Notes under the pieces: generated by a model
Told to the model about the DNA's origin: nothing
The model's input: the letters and a program-made list of their open reading frames with translations, nothing else
Database searches by the model: none
NCBI GenBank assembly: GCA_020631865.1
Contig: JACKGS010000002.1
Location: 186,001-250,000, forward strand
From: Candidatus Nomurabacteria bacterium
Lineage (GTDB): Bacteria; Patescibacteriota; Saccharimonadia; Saccharimonadales; UBA7683
Direction of reading: 5' to 3'
DNA length: 64,000 nt
Translations under genes and position numbers: made by a program
In this document: piece after piece, positions 45,160 to 54,324 of the stretch
How positions within the stretch are numbered: position 1 is the stretch's first letter
How the letters are laid out: each line of letters opens with the position of its first letter

Positions 45160-46053
45160 ATGGTAAAAGATACACACCACCACAACAACTCTCATCTTCC
45201 AGTACTTTTAGAGGCTAGCATAAAATTTCTTGCACCCAAACAAGGTGAATCATACCTTGATTTAACCGCGGGTTATGGAGGTCATGCTTCTGAAGTATTA
45301 CACAAGGTTGATGACGTTAAGAAGATGACTCTGGTTGATCGAGATATCAATGCAATAAAGAGTTTGAAACAAACTAATTTGAAAGATGCCAACATTATCC
45401 ATATGGATTTTGCTGGAGCTTGCAAAAAGCTTGTTGAAGACAAACAAAAATTTGATATGATTATGATTGACCTCGGGGTATCATCGCCACATCTCGACAA
45501 TGGAGAGCGAGGTTTTAGTTTTATGACTAACGCCAAACTTGATATGCGAATGGATGAATCACAGGCTTTAACAGCTGATACAATTGTCAACTCATATTCT
45601 GAGCAAGATTTAGCTGAAATACTCAAAGGTTTCGGCGAAGAGCCAAAAGCAAAGATTATTGCAAAAGCAATTGTAGAAAATAGACCACTCCATACAACTA
45701 TTAAGCTCGCTAGTATTGTTGAGAAAATTTATGGTCGTAGGGGTAAAAAGCACCCAGCGACTCGTACTTTTCAAGCACTGCGTATTGCAGTTAACCAAGA
45801 ACTTCAGCAACTGGAATCTGTTCTATTGCTTCTCCCAAGGCTATTAAATATTGGTGGAAGGGCAGTTATAATCAGTTTCCATAGCTTAGAAGACAGGATG
45901 GTTAAGCGATCGTTTGTTGAAGGATCTAGAAATGGATATGAATCTATCTATAGAGTACTAAATAAAAAACCGATCAGCGGTGCAAATGAGGATGTTTTTA
46001 ACCGACGTGCAAGAAGTGCAAAACTTCGGGCCGTTATTAAAATAAACAATTAA
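45160..46053 (+). CDS. rsmH: 16S rRNA (cytosine(1402)-N4)-methyltransferase
   Basis: A 297-residue MraW/RsmH enzyme: N-terminal HLPVLLEASIKFL, SAM motif LTAGYGGHASEVL, MIDLGVSSPHLDNGERGFSF, helical insertion domain and C-terminal RAVIISFHSLEDRMVKR-type signature (AVIISFHSLEDRMVK). It methylates C1402 in the ribosomal decoding centre and is a standard dcw cluster member after mraZ. Confidence 0.95.
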   Translation: MVKDTHHHNNSHLPVLLEASIKFLAPKQGESYLDLTAGYGGHASEVLHKVDDVKKMTLVDRDINAIKSLKQTNLKDANIIHMDFAGACKKLVEDKQKFDMIMIDLGVSSPHLDNGERGFSFMTNAKLDMRMDESQALTADTIVNSYSEQDLAEILKGFGEEPKAKIIAKAIVENRPLHTTIKLASIVEKIYGRRGKKHPATRTFQALRIAVNQELQQLESVLLLLPRLLNIGGRAVIISFHSLEDRMVKRSFVEGSRNGYESIYRVLNKKPISGANEDVFNRRARSAKLRAVIKINN

Positions 46054-46069
46054 AAGAAAGGGGCAGCTA

Positions 46070-46129
46070 ATGCCAATTCAGGTACGAACTAGCTCCAGAG
46101 CTTATAAAGTTAAAGTTAGAGTAGCTTAA
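46070..46129 (+). CDS. Candidate 19-residue basic peptide between rsmH and ftsL
   Basis: ATG at 46070 behind AGGGG (46058-46063) opens a 19-codon frame with five Arg/Lys (MPIQVRTSS, ending KVKVRVA) and stops at TAA 46127-46129. A hairpin follows nine bases later. Good SD, compact frame and following hairpin suggest a real small gene or leader peptide, but no homologue is known to me and the length is easily reached by chance. Confidence 0.35.
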   Translation: MPIQVRTSSRAYKVKVRVA

Positions 46130-46137
46130 CTTTGCTC

Positions 46138-46161
46138 GGGCGTCGGGTAAAAGCGACGCCC
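46138..46161 (+). terminator. GC-rich hairpin upstream of ftsL (possible attenuator)
   Basis: GGGCGTCG (46138-46145) pairs perfectly with CGACGCCC (46154-46161) over an 8-base loop. The sequence after it is A-rich rather than T-rich, so termination strength is doubtful. Confidence 0.5.
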
Positions 46162-46212
46162 ACCAAAATAATCTAAATAAATGAATTAAAATAAAAATAA
46201 AAAGGCAATCAA

Positions 46213-46566
46213 ATGGCACAGACCACCACATTTATGATGTCGAGAAATGACACAAATTTACTTTGGAAGCGAAACCATAATATCACTCGACATTCAATCG
46301 GTAGTAAAAGTTTCGGACCAGTGGCGCATACAGTGATTGTGATTATGTTACTTTCAATAATGGGTCTAATGTATCTTGCGCAAATTAATAAAACCAATGC
46401 TTTTACTTATCCAATTAATGAACTTGAGGCAAAAAAGACAAGCTTAATAAGCGAACAACAGCAGCTAAAAGTTGAGGCGGCAAGATTAGGATCTTTAGAT
46501 ACTGTAAAAAATAGTACCGTTGCTCAAAACATGGTCTCTCCAGCTGATGTAAAAACAATCAGATAA
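46213..46566 (+). CDS. ftsL: FtsL-like septal protein
   Basis: A 117-residue bitopic protein: a short cytoplasmic N-terminus, one transmembrane helix (about 38-60, HTVIVIMLLSIMGLMYLAQI) and an extracellular coiled coil (about 70-95, NELEAKKTSLISEQQQLKVEAARL). Topology, size and location between rsmH and the PBP gene identify FtsL, which with FtsB and FtsQ activates FtsW-FtsI. Sequence conservation in this family is low, so the call rests on context and architecture. Confidence 0.82.
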   Translation: MAQTTTFMMSRNDTNLLWKRNHNITRHSIGSKSFGPVAHTVIVIMLLSIMGLMYLAQINKTNAFTYPINELEAKKTSLISEQQQLKVEAARLGSLDTVKNSTVAQNMVSPADVKTIR

Positions 46567-46628
46567 TTTAGTGAATTATACAAGATTATGCTTAGTAATC
46601 TTTATATAGTTCGTTAGAATAGATATAG

Positions 46629-48449
46629 ATGAATATGAATCCAAGACAAGTACGTCAAAATGTTAAAAATGATAAAACTGGTTCAAAAAATAACGGGCAT
46701 AGACGGCTTAATCGCGTTAATGTAATGCAATTATTTGTTGTATTCTTGGGGATAATAATAATAGCAAGGTTATTTTACCTACAGGTAATAAAGCATGATT
46801 ATTATATCGCTATGGCTAATCAAGAGCATCAAAAAAAATTTGTGATACCAGCAGTAAGGGGGAGCTTGTATTTTCGTGATGGAAGCGAGGTGGTTCCGGC
46901 CGTTTTAAATGCTACAGTCTATACTCTGTATGCTGACCCCAAAGAAGTTGAAGATCCGGAAAAAGTTGCCAACATAATTAGTTCCGTATTGGATGTAGAC
47001 AGGGATTTAATAATAAAACTAACGAAAAAGAACAATACATCTTATGTCGTGTTAGCCAAGAGGCTTAATAAAGACCAAGTTAACGAGCTCTTTAAACAAA
47101 AAGCAAAACTTATTGGAGTAAATGTAATACCAGTGCCACATAGGGTGTATCCAGAAGGCTCTTTAGCAGCACAGGTGCTTGGTTTTGTAAATGATGAGGG
47201 TATTGGGCAGTATGGAGTTGAGGCTGCTCTAAATAAGCGGTTAAATGGTGAGCCTGGAGTACTTAAGGCTGTTACTGACGTTCATGGGGTGCCATTAAGT
47301 CTTGATGATACTAGTAATATCGCGAAGCCAGCAAAAAATGGAGAAGACATGCTCCTAACAATAGACAGAAATATTCAGGCAAAGGCGGAAGAGGCGTTGC
47401 AGAATGGGTTAAAACATAGTCGAGCAACCAAGGGTAGTGTTGTGGTCATGGATCCGAATACGGGTGCGGTAAAAGCGATGGTCAACTGGCCAAGTTATGA
47501 TCCTGCTAAATATTTTGATGTTGGTGATGACGCATACCAAAAATTTCAAAACAGAGTCGTTAGTGACCAGTACGAAGCGGGTTCTGTGATTAAAGTACTT
47601 ACAATGGCTAGTGGGATTGATAGTGGCGCTGTAAACAAAGACTCAACATTCAACAACACTGGTTATGTACAAGTTGATGATGCCAAAATTAAAAATGTAG
47701 AGCAGTCTGTTAATGGCACCAGAGCTATGACAGACGTCTTAAAGTTTTCATTAAATACTGGAGTGGTGCACATACTCTCGCAGATGGGTGGTGGTCAGAT
47801 AAATTCTCAGGCCAGAGAGAAGCTGTACAAATATTTCACAGATAATTATGGATTTGGATCTGTCACCGGTATTGAGCAGGCCGGTGAAAGCACTGGCAGT
47901 ATATTCGGTCCACATACCGAACAGGGCAATAATGTTCGATATTCTAACATGAGCTTTGGGCAGGGTATGGGTGTTACGATGATTCAAACTGTCGGAGCAT
48001 TTTCGAGTGTTATTAATGGTGGATATTACTATAAGCCCCATATTATTGAAGGATCGGTAGGAGCGGATGGTGAAATTAAGTCTAATAAAATCAGTCCTGA
48101 AAGGAGTAATGTAGTTTCGGCAAGTACTTCAGCTAGTATTGTTGAGATGACCAGGGCGGCACTAAATGAATCCCCAGCAGTAGCGGGCTATGTTAGGCCT
48201 GGGTACAATGTCGGCGGCAAGACGGGAACCTCTCAAACAATTGACCCTAAAACTGGAAAGTATAGCGATGAAAACACCGTGGGCAGTTATCTTGGTTTTG
48301 GTGGTGATGAAAAGCCAAGGTATGTCATAATGGTAAGAGTAGATGATCCAAAGCTTGCCGGATATTCTGGTAGCGCGGCTGCAGCTCCAATCTTCGGTGA
48401 CATGAGCAACTGGCTGATAGATTACTATAATATTAAACCGATGCAGTAA
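46629..48449 (+). CDS. ftsI: Septal penicillin-binding protein FtsI/PBP2-like transpeptidase
   Basis: A 606-residue class B PBP: one transmembrane helix (about 33-52), pedestal domain, and a transpeptidase domain with SxxK at 319-322 (SVIK), SxN at 374-376 (SLN) and KTG at 531-533. It cross-links septal peptidoglycan with FtsW. No PASTA domains are present. Its place in the dcw cluster, between ftsL and mraY, supports FtsI rather than an elongation PBP2. Confidence 0.94.
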   Translation: MNMNPRQVRQNVKNDKTGSKNNGHRRLNRVNVMQLFVVFLGIIIIARLFYLQVIKHDYYIAMANQEHQKKFVIPAVRGSLYFRDGSEVVPAVLNATVYTLYADPKEVEDPEKVANIISSVLDVDRDLIIKLTKKNNTSYVVLAKRLNKDQVNELFKQKAKLIGVNVIPVPHRVYPEGSLAAQVLGFVNDEGIGQYGVEAALNKRLNGEPGVLKAVTDVHGVPLSLDDTSNIAKPAKNGEDMLLTIDRNIQAKAEEALQNGLKHSRATKGSVVVMDPNTGAVKAMVNWPSYDPAKYFDVGDDAYQKFQNRVVSDQYEAGSVIKVLTMASGIDSGAVNKDSTFNNTGYVQVDDAKIKNVEQSVNGTRAMTDVLKFSLNTGVVHILSQMGGGQINSQAREKLYKYFTDNYGFGSVTGIEQAGESTGSIFGPHTEQGNNVRYSNMSFGQGMGVTMIQTVGAFSSVINGGYYYKPHIIEGSVGADGEIKSNKISPERSNVVSASTSASIVEMTRAALNESPAVAGYVRPGYNVGGKTGTSQTIDPKTGKYSDENTVGSYLGFGGDEKPRYVIMVRVDDPKLAGYSGSAAAAPIFGDMSNWLIDYYNIKPMQ

Positions 48450-48458
48450 AGGATTATT

Positions 48459-49517
48459 ATGCAACAACCATCAGTCGACATCCAGCAGATAATTGAGAAC
48501 ATAAAACCTATTCTTACGCTTGGATTTATGAGTTTTGTGTTGTCTATGCTATTAACACCTGTTTATACAAAGTTTGCGTATAAATATTCATGGTGGAAAA
48601 AGCCAAGAACTGATGCTGTAAGTGGAGAGCAAGCAAAGGTGTATCAAAAGATGCATGCTAAAAAACACACCAGACATATACCAACAATGGCTGGCATGAT
48701 TGGCCTAGTGACCCTTGCGGTGGTAACCATGCTTTTTAACTTAGATAGGGGACAGACATGGATACCATTAATGGCGGCAGTTGGCGCTGGAGTAATCGGC
48801 TTAATCGATGATATAATTAATCTTAAAAAGGTAGCGGAGAGGGACTGCTGGTTTAAACTTTAAATTAAAACTATTTCTGACCATCCTGATTAGCATCTGC
48901 TGTGAGTTACTGGTTTGTGTATCGTGTTGGATATAATGCATTGCATATACCATTTAGTGGAGATTTAATAATTGCGCCGTTAATTCTTTTTGGAATATTT
49001 ATCTTTGTTATTGTCGCTACCGCCAAACGCAGTCAATATAACTGATGGTCTGGATGGGTTGGCAGGTGGACTTTTGGTAACAGCATTTGCAATGTTTTGT
49101 CTAATTGCAATTTTGCAGGAGTAATTTCGGTATCGCTGGATTTTGTTTAACTATGGTGGGTATTTATTAGTTATTTATGGTTTAATATATTTCCAGCACG
49201 ATTTTTCATGGGTGATGTTGGTAGCTTTGCATTTGGAACAGCACTGGCTGTGGTGGCAATTATGTTAAATGCGATGCTCTTAATCCCAGTTATAGGATTG
49301 ATGTTTGTTATCGAGGTGGCGTCATCTGCACTGCAATTAATTAGTAAAAAAAATATTTGGTAGAAAATTATTTATTTCTGCACCAATTCATCATCACTTT
49401 GAAGCCAAGGGATGGCCTGAAGCCAAAGTAACTATGCGGTTCTGGGTACTGGGACAGATGTGTGGTGTTATTGGGCTTATTATTATTGCCGTCTTTGGAG
49501 GTTTCTTGAGCCTATGA
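48459..49517 (+). pseudogene. mraY: Phospho-MurNAc-pentapeptide translocase MraY, interrupted by a cluster of frameshifts
   Basis: The first 125 residues are clean (HAKKHTRHIPTMAGM, GLIDDIINLKKV). Between 48836 and 49352 at least six single-base indels break the frame, several in homopolymers (A8 at 49345). Read across frames, all MraY motifs survive: PNAVNITDGLDGLAGG, LWFNIFPARFFMGDVGSFAFG, and the HHHFEAKGW motif. The last part, from about 49352 to the TGA at 49515, is clean again. MraY makes lipid I and is essential for wall synthesis, so local sequence errors are far likelier than gene loss. The stop overlaps the ftsW start. Confidence 0.9.
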
Positions 49518-50794
49518 TGAGTAGCTCTCGCAGTGTTAGGATGGGCCGCAGTCGACATGAACGCTCTGCTGACTTACAGTCTACACTAGGTAGGAGACAT
49601 CAGCCTGATTATTTGTTATTGCTTTGCATCTTCATGCTGCTAGCAATTGGACTGGTTGTCATATATTCGGTTAGCCCCGCCATAGCCGCACAGCTTTCAG
49701 GAGACGTTGACTCTAATCACTTTATGTACAAACAAATATTATTTTTATTGATTGGATTCAGTGTTTTTACGGTCGCAAGCTTATTGCCTATTTCTTTCTG
49801 GCAACGTTTTTATAAATATATTATTGCATTCGCGGTTTTTTCATTCTTCTTATTATTGATACCCGCATTAAGTTTAAGTTATGGTGGGGCAACAAGGTGG
49901 GTTCATATCGGAAGTATTAATTACCAGCCAGCTGAATTACTGAAGTTCGGTATAATTTTTGGGTTAGCAACTTTTTTTGCAAATAAGGTAAAACTTGGTG
50001 TTTTGAATGAAAAGTCAACATCTTATACATTTTTGACTATACTATTTGCAATTGCGTTAGAGATAGTTGTTTTGCAAAAAGATATGGGCACCATGATACC
50101 AATAGTAGCCATAATGATTACGATGCTCTTCTTGAGTGGGGTGAGTTTTAAGCGTTTTGCTTCTGTTATATTAATACTAGCTATTGGTGGGGCGCTGGCA
50201 ATAGCGGGGGCGGGCCATCGACGTGCGAGGGTGTTGACGTTTTTGAATCCGGAAGCAGATGCTATGGGTAGTGGTTATCATATTAATCAAGCACTAATTG
50301 CCGTAGGTAGTGGAGGTGTATTCGGGAAGGGACTTGGCAGAAGTGTGCAGGCTTATGGATATCTTCCGGAGGCTGCAAATGATTCGATATTTGCAATTAT
50401 GGCTGAAAAATTCGGTCTAGTTGGCTTGGTGATGGTCTTTTTGGTCTATGGGTTACTTATATTTAGGATACTAGATGTAACTAACCGTGCCCCAAATCAT
50501 TATTTACGATTTGTTGCTGGTGGAATTTTTGCGTGGATGTTAGTGCAGGCTTTTGTGAATATTGGTTCTATGCTGGGTATTCTTCCTCTTACGGGAGTAA
50601 CTTTACCACTCCTTAGTTTTGGGGGAACGAGTTTGGTGTTTACTATGGCGGCGTTAGGCGTTGTATTTCAGATTTCTAGATATACCAAACTCGGTTATAA
50701 TATAGAAAATGAAGAAACAGGCAAAGACTATGAAAATTCTAATGGCCGGCGGGGGGTCGGGCGGTCACGTTACGCCACTTCTGGCGGTCGCTAA
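49514..50794 (+). CDS. ftsW: Lipid II polymerase FtsW (SEDS family)
   Basis: About 426 residues with roughly ten transmembrane helices. Family motifs are GATRWVHIGSINYQPAELLKFG, HQINQALIAVGSGG-type (YHINQALIAVGSGGVFGKGLG) and the C-terminal LPLTGVTLPLLSFGGTSL. FtsW polymerises glycan strands with FtsI. ATG 49514 overlaps the mraY stop. The frame runs on through the start of murG, giving a C-terminal tail overlapping murG by about 65 bases; that tail may be non-native if a frameshift lies near the G6 run at about 50750. Confidence 0.92.
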   Translation: MMSSSRSVRMGRSRHERSADLQSTLGRRHQPDYLLLLCIFMLLAIGLVVIYSVSPAIAAQLSGDVDSNHFMYKQILFLLIGFSVFTVASLLPISFWQRFYKYIIAFAVFSFFLLLIPALSLSYGGATRWVHIGSINYQPAELLKFGIIFGLATFFANKVKLGVLNEKSTSYTFLTILFAIALEIVVLQKDMGTMIPIVAIMITMLFLSGVSFKRFASVILILAIGGALAIAGAGHRRARVLTFLNPEADAMGSGYHINQALIAVGSGGVFGKGLGRSVQAYGYLPEAANDSIFAIMAEKFGLVGLVMVFLVYGLLIFRILDVTNRAPNHYLRFVAGGIFAWMLVQAFVNIGSMLGILPLTGVTLPLLSFGGTSLVFTMAALGVVFQISRYTKLGYNIENEETGKDYENSNGRRGVGRSRYATSGGR

Positions 50795-51863
50795 AGAACT
50801 AAAAAAAGTCAGTACAGGAGCCGAGATAGTAGTTTTGACTGACCGTGGCTTTTTCGAGAACTCAAAGAATTTATTCAAAGATCTACCTGATGTAAAGATC
50901 TCTAAGATATATGCTGGAAAATTACGTAGATATCACTCTAAATCGCTATTATGGCACTTCTTATACCTGCCAGTTTTATTCAAAAATATACGAGATATTA
51001 TTTATACTGCAATTGGTTTTGTTCAGGCATTTTTTGTATATATTAAAATACGACCAGATGTAGTCTTCTGTAAAGGTGGGTTTGTATGTATTCCAGTAGG
51101 CTGTATTGCGCATTTACTTAAAATTAGACTAATTATTCACGACTCTGACACTAAGCCAGGTCTTACAAATAGAGTGCTATCAAAATTTGCAGAGACAATA
51201 TTAACTGGCATGCCTGAACAGTTCTATGATTATACAAAATCTAAGATGATCTACTCTGGAATTCCGGTAGATTCAAGATATTCAAATATAGATTCTAAAA
51301 TAAAGAAAAAATATAAAACCACCCTTGGTTTTGATGACAATGCCAAAGTCATGCTATTGACGGGCGGTGGAAACGGCTCTGAGAGTATGAATAAAATGAT
51401 GAATAGCGTAGCAGGGGAGTTGCTAAAATCGGGGTGGGGGATCATACATTTAACTGGTGGTGGAAAATCTGAGGAGTCATTAAAAGTCAGATCTGAGCTG
51501 AGTGATGATCTTCAAAAGTTGTGGTTAATTGAGGAGTTTACAGATATGGTGCCTAGAATGTTGGCAGCAGATATTGTAATTGCCCGCACTAGTGCAAGTA
51601 CGCTTCAAGAGTGTGCTAATTCAAAAAAATGTGTTATTGGTATAGCTAGTCCACATCTTGCTGATCAGCAAATGAATAGCAAATTTTTTAGCAAAAAAGA
51701 CGCAATAATAGCATTGGATGAGAATGAGATTGACTCGAGTGGGGCAAAATTACTGACAGCAATTAGTAAAATAACAGAAGGAGACTATTCGGAGAATCTT
51801 TATAAATATTTCGCTAAACCTGATGCCACTGGTAAGATAGTAGATGTAATATTAAAAACATAA
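50730..51863 (+). CDS. murG: UDP-GlcNAc:lipid I GlcNAc-transferase MurG
   Basis: About 377 residues of GT28 family: N-terminal glycine-rich loop MAGGGSGGHVTPLLAV, PDVVFCKGGFVCIPVG, LLTGGGNGSESMN and the C-terminal acceptor/donor region IARTSASTLQECANS. It adds GlcNAc to lipid I to make lipid II at the inner face of the membrane. ATG 50730 gives the usual MurG N-terminus; 50709 is an in-frame alternative adding seven residues. It overlaps the ftsW frame and is followed by ftsQ after six bases. Confidence 0.93.
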   Translation: MKILMAGGGSGGHVTPLLAVAKELKKVSTGAEIVVLTDRGFFENSKNLFKDLPDVKISKIYAGKLRRYHSKSLLWHFLYLPVLFKNIRDIIYTAIGFVQAFFVYIKIRPDVVFCKGGFVCIPVGCIAHLLKIRLIIHDSDTKPGLTNRVLSKFAETILTGMPEQFYDYTKSKMIYSGIPVDSRYSNIDSKIKKKYKTTLGFDDNAKVMLLTGGGNGSESMNKMMNSVAGELLKSGWGIIHLTGGGKSEESLKVRSELSDDLQKLWLIEEFTDMVPRMLAADIVIARTSASTLQECANSKKCVIGIASPHLADQQMNSKFFSKKDAIIALDENEIDSSGAKLLTAISKITEGDYSENLYKYFAKPDATGKIVDVILKT

Positions 51864-51869
51864 GCATTA

Positions 51870-52787
51870 ATGATTAAAGATAAAAAACAAACAACAAGAG
51901 CTAGGTATAACAGGGCTACAAATGGGCAGAGCTTGTTCAGGCGCAATGCTGCAATTTCAAGCACTAATAGATCTATTGAACAACATAAGAAAACAGTTAC
52001 GCAGAGACAAATTGAAAAAAAGCAAAGTATTCAGGTTAGGAAAATAAAAATAACTATTTTTGCTGCTATTGTACTTGTTTTTGCTGCTATTCTTTTTTAT
52101 AGATTTCAACCGAGAGATTTTAGTTTTTCTTCTAATGCATCATCAAGAATGACAGCACAAAAGTATGACATGTATAACAATGCTATTGAAAAGCAATACT
52201 TTAGTCACACAATTGCAGGACAGTATTGGTTGTTAGATGAAGTAGCGTTTAAAAATGCAGTGCTAAAACAATTTCCAGAGATCCAATCGATTGAATATTC
52301 ATCAATTATGCCTGTCGGGAATCGTTTGAATGTACAAATCCGTTTTAGAAAACCAATCTTTGCATGGCACGATGCGAGCGGTTCGTCTAAGTATATAGAT
52401 GGTAGCGGTGTATTGTTTGATGTCAATTTGGATGCCGTTATCGATGAGAAATCATTAGTAAATGTAGATGACCAGAGCGGCATAGTTCTTGATAGTGGTA
52501 CCTCAGTTATTTCTGATAAAACCATACGTTTTATTGGGCAACTTCACAAAGGTATTGCACCTGTGTTTGTAGGAAAGAGCATAGTTAAGGTTATTGTGCC
52601 TGCATCAACGCGAGAAGTTCATGTTCAGATTAAAGATGTTCCATATATTGTAAAATTCAGTACAGAACGAAGCTTAGAGTCTCAAACAGGGGAGTTGAAG
52701 AGTCTTATTGAATACTTGGTTGCAAACAAATTTACTCCAGGTGAATACGTAGACCTTAGGGTGTCCAATAAGGCATTCTATAGATAA
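51870..52787 (+). CDS. ftsQ: FtsQ/DivIB-like cell division protein
   Basis: A 305-residue bitopic protein: long basic cytoplasmic N-terminus (about 1-65), one transmembrane helix (about 66-86, ITIFAAIVLVFAAILFYRF), a POTRA-type domain (about 100-165, with FPEIQSIEYSSIMPVGNRLNVQIRFRKP split as FPEIQSIEY and QIRFRKPIFAW) and a beta domain. It scaffolds FtsL/FtsB at the septum. Low family conservation makes context (last gene of the dcw run) important. ftsA and ftsZ do not follow in this window. Confidence 0.82.
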   Translation: MIKDKKQTTRARYNRATNGQSLFRRNAAISSTNRSIEQHKKTVTQRQIEKKQSIQVRKIKITIFAAIVLVFAAILFYRFQPRDFSFSSNASSRMTAQKYDMYNNAIEKQYFSHTIAGQYWLLDEVAFKNAVLKQFPEIQSIEYSSIMPVGNRLNVQIRFRKPIFAWHDASGSSKYIDGSGVLFDVNLDAVIDEKSLVNVDDQSGIVLDSGTSVISDKTIRFIGQLHKGIAPVFVGKSIVKVIVPASTREVHVQIKDVPYIVKFSTERSLESQTGELKSLIEYLVANKFTPGEYVDLRVSNKAFYR

Positions 52788-53588
52788 ATGCTTCACGGTT
52801 TTAAATGCTCCACTTCTCCAGTCTGTTCGTAAAATGTTCATATCAAATATTTAAATAAAAACTATACAAAACCATTAAAGAATATATATTGTCAAATATT
52901 ATAAAAATAGGGCACGGATGGGGGGATAGAGCAATAAAACAATCAGGGCATGAAAATGTCAAAAATGCAACTTTTCACAACAATGTGTGGAAAAGTCAAA
53001 TATATAGCTGTGGACAAGCGGGTACTGTGTTGGCTTGATGAATCACATGGCAGTAGTATGGTATTTGTTAATTTACGGTTACGGTATACGGTATTATGGT
53101 TTTCCGTACGGCCCGGTGATTTGGAGGGAGATCCCCCATTAGAAGGTGGAGTTTGTAGTTAATTTATACATAATCGTAGATATTCGAGTTAATCTTAGTA
53201 CTAATATACAATGTCGCAAAATATACATTGTGCGACATTGTATTACTATTCTAAAGTTGAGTAGTAACTCATGATTCTTATGTTTGTTTTTTGGATATTG
53301 CCTACATTGTCATGAATTTGTATAGATTCCCCTGTCCAATACTGGTCAAATATAATATTTCTCTAAGATTTCTTATTTCCTGCCCACATCAGAAATCTAT
53401 CATTAAGTTCATAATTTGTTCACTTATTATTTTTGTACATTCGCAAAGTGTCTGCTGTATATTTCTGGTTTGCGAATTTGGCACGCTTTTGCCCTAAGAG
53501 ACTAATTACAAATAAATTGTGTTCGTATTTTGTGCACTAATCTCTACACTATCATAACCAACTATCTAAATAATTAATTCTGGTAGTG
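52788..53588. other. 800-base gene-free block with palindromes at a coding-strand switch
   Basis: No convincing gene; the 70-codon frame at 52950-53162 has no recognisable features. Structures seen: DnaA-box-like TGTGGAAAA (52986-52994) and TGTGGACAA (53009-53017); a perfect 13-bp inverted repeat 53206-53218/53231-53243 (ATACAATGTCGCA); a perfect 9-bp inverted repeat 53439-53447/53469-53477 (ATTCGCAAA). Almost all genes to the left lie on + and most to the right on -. The arrangement is terminus-like rather than origin-like, but nothing decisive such as a clear dif site was found. Confidence 0.5.
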
Positions 53589-53641
53589 CCGGGAGGAGTC
53601 AATGAGAGCGCTTGGACACGCTAATCAAATCATCCTCCCGG
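53589..53641 (-). other. Hairpin with 9-bp GC-rich stem downstream of the Nfu-domain gene
   Basis: CCGGGAGGA (53589-53597) pairs with TCCTCCCGG (53633-53641) across a 35-base loop that has its own AGCG/CGCT stem. It lies 90 bases past the minus-strand stop. There is no T-run on either side, so it may protect or structure the transcript end more than terminate it. Confidence 0.45.
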
Positions 53642-53730
53642 TCTACAAGCAGACATGGGGTTAAAGGAAGACGTCACGGAGATCGCGAACCCTAAAAATA
53701 CCCATATATCCTTGCCACATTCCCCCAAGG

Positions 53731-54141
53731 CTAATCTCCATAGCCGTCCGAAAGGTTGATGCCGCCTTCATCGAGCGATTCCGAGCCACGACTGTAGGCC
53801 GGACGGGGGTAGTGGCTGCTAATCTCGACGACGTCCCAGCGCAGGTGCTTCTTAATGAGGTCGATGACGCCCGGGGTGATGTCATTCCAGTCGAAGGCTC
53901 GGCCAATTGTGACGCTCACTTCATAGATGTTGAGACTAATGCTGGTTACGCCCTCGATTTCGTAGAACGACAATGCCGTCTGGATGGTCGAGGGGCTGTG
54001 GTCGCGCTCGGAGAACATTGCGAGCGCGTCGACTCCAGGAATCGAGGCGTACAGCGTCTCATACGAGATGCGCTCGTTGATGTGGAATTTGCGGATGAGA
54101 TCGTTCGGGAACTGCTCGATGACGATACGGGGAATGGGCAT
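53731..54141 (-). CDS. Nfu/NifU N-terminal-domain-like protein
   Basis: About 136 residues. The middle (PSTIQTALSFYEIEGVTSISL...VTIGRAFDWNDITPGVIDLIKKHL) follows the Nfu N-terminal domain pattern: pLA..lf.I.GV.sV, then a strand, W-x-x-(I/L)-x-P-x-I. Nfu proteins carry FeS clusters, but the CxxC of the NifU C-terminal domain is absent, so FeS binding is not shown. AGGAG-type SD (AGGAGAG) directly before ATG 54141 sets the start; the longer frame from 54279 is unlikely. Base composition is clearly more GC-rich than the surroundings, suggesting transfer. Confidence 0.65.
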   Translation of the reverse strand: MPIPRIVIEQFPNDLIRKFHINERISYETLYASIPGVDALAMFSERDHSPSTIQTALSFYEIEGVTSISLNIYEVSVTIGRAFDWNDITPGVIDLIKKHLRWDVVEISSHYPRPAYSRGSESLDEGGINLSDGYGD

Positions 54142-54317
54142 TGTAATGCTCTCTCCTGATCTTTGGCGGTGTGCCTTCTCGCATGGCGAGAGTGTGTCTT
54201 TCTTTAACACACAAGATAAGGTTATAAAGCAGGTAGTGTTCTGCCCTATAGCCTTATCTTGTGTTTGTCTGCTTGTCAAAGTACAGAGAAGGAGCTAATG
54301 AAAGCTGCCCAGCTCCA
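54142..54317 (-). promoter_or_regulatory. Structured 175-nt leader of the Nfu-domain gene
   Basis: From the predicted transcription start (about 54317) to the start codon the leader can form three hairpins: GGAGCT/AGCTCC near its 5' end, a perfect 13-bp stem (54252-54264 with 54209-54221), and TCTCGC-atg-GCGAGA (54177-54191) about 35 bases before the start codon. No known riboswitch is recognised. No coding potential is convincing. Confidence 0.5.
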
Positions 54318-54324
54318 TTATTGT

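Noticed and set aside
52950..53162. 70-codon frame in the gene-free block
   Set aside because: No SD at a sensible distance, odd composition and no resemblance to any family; it looks like chance.
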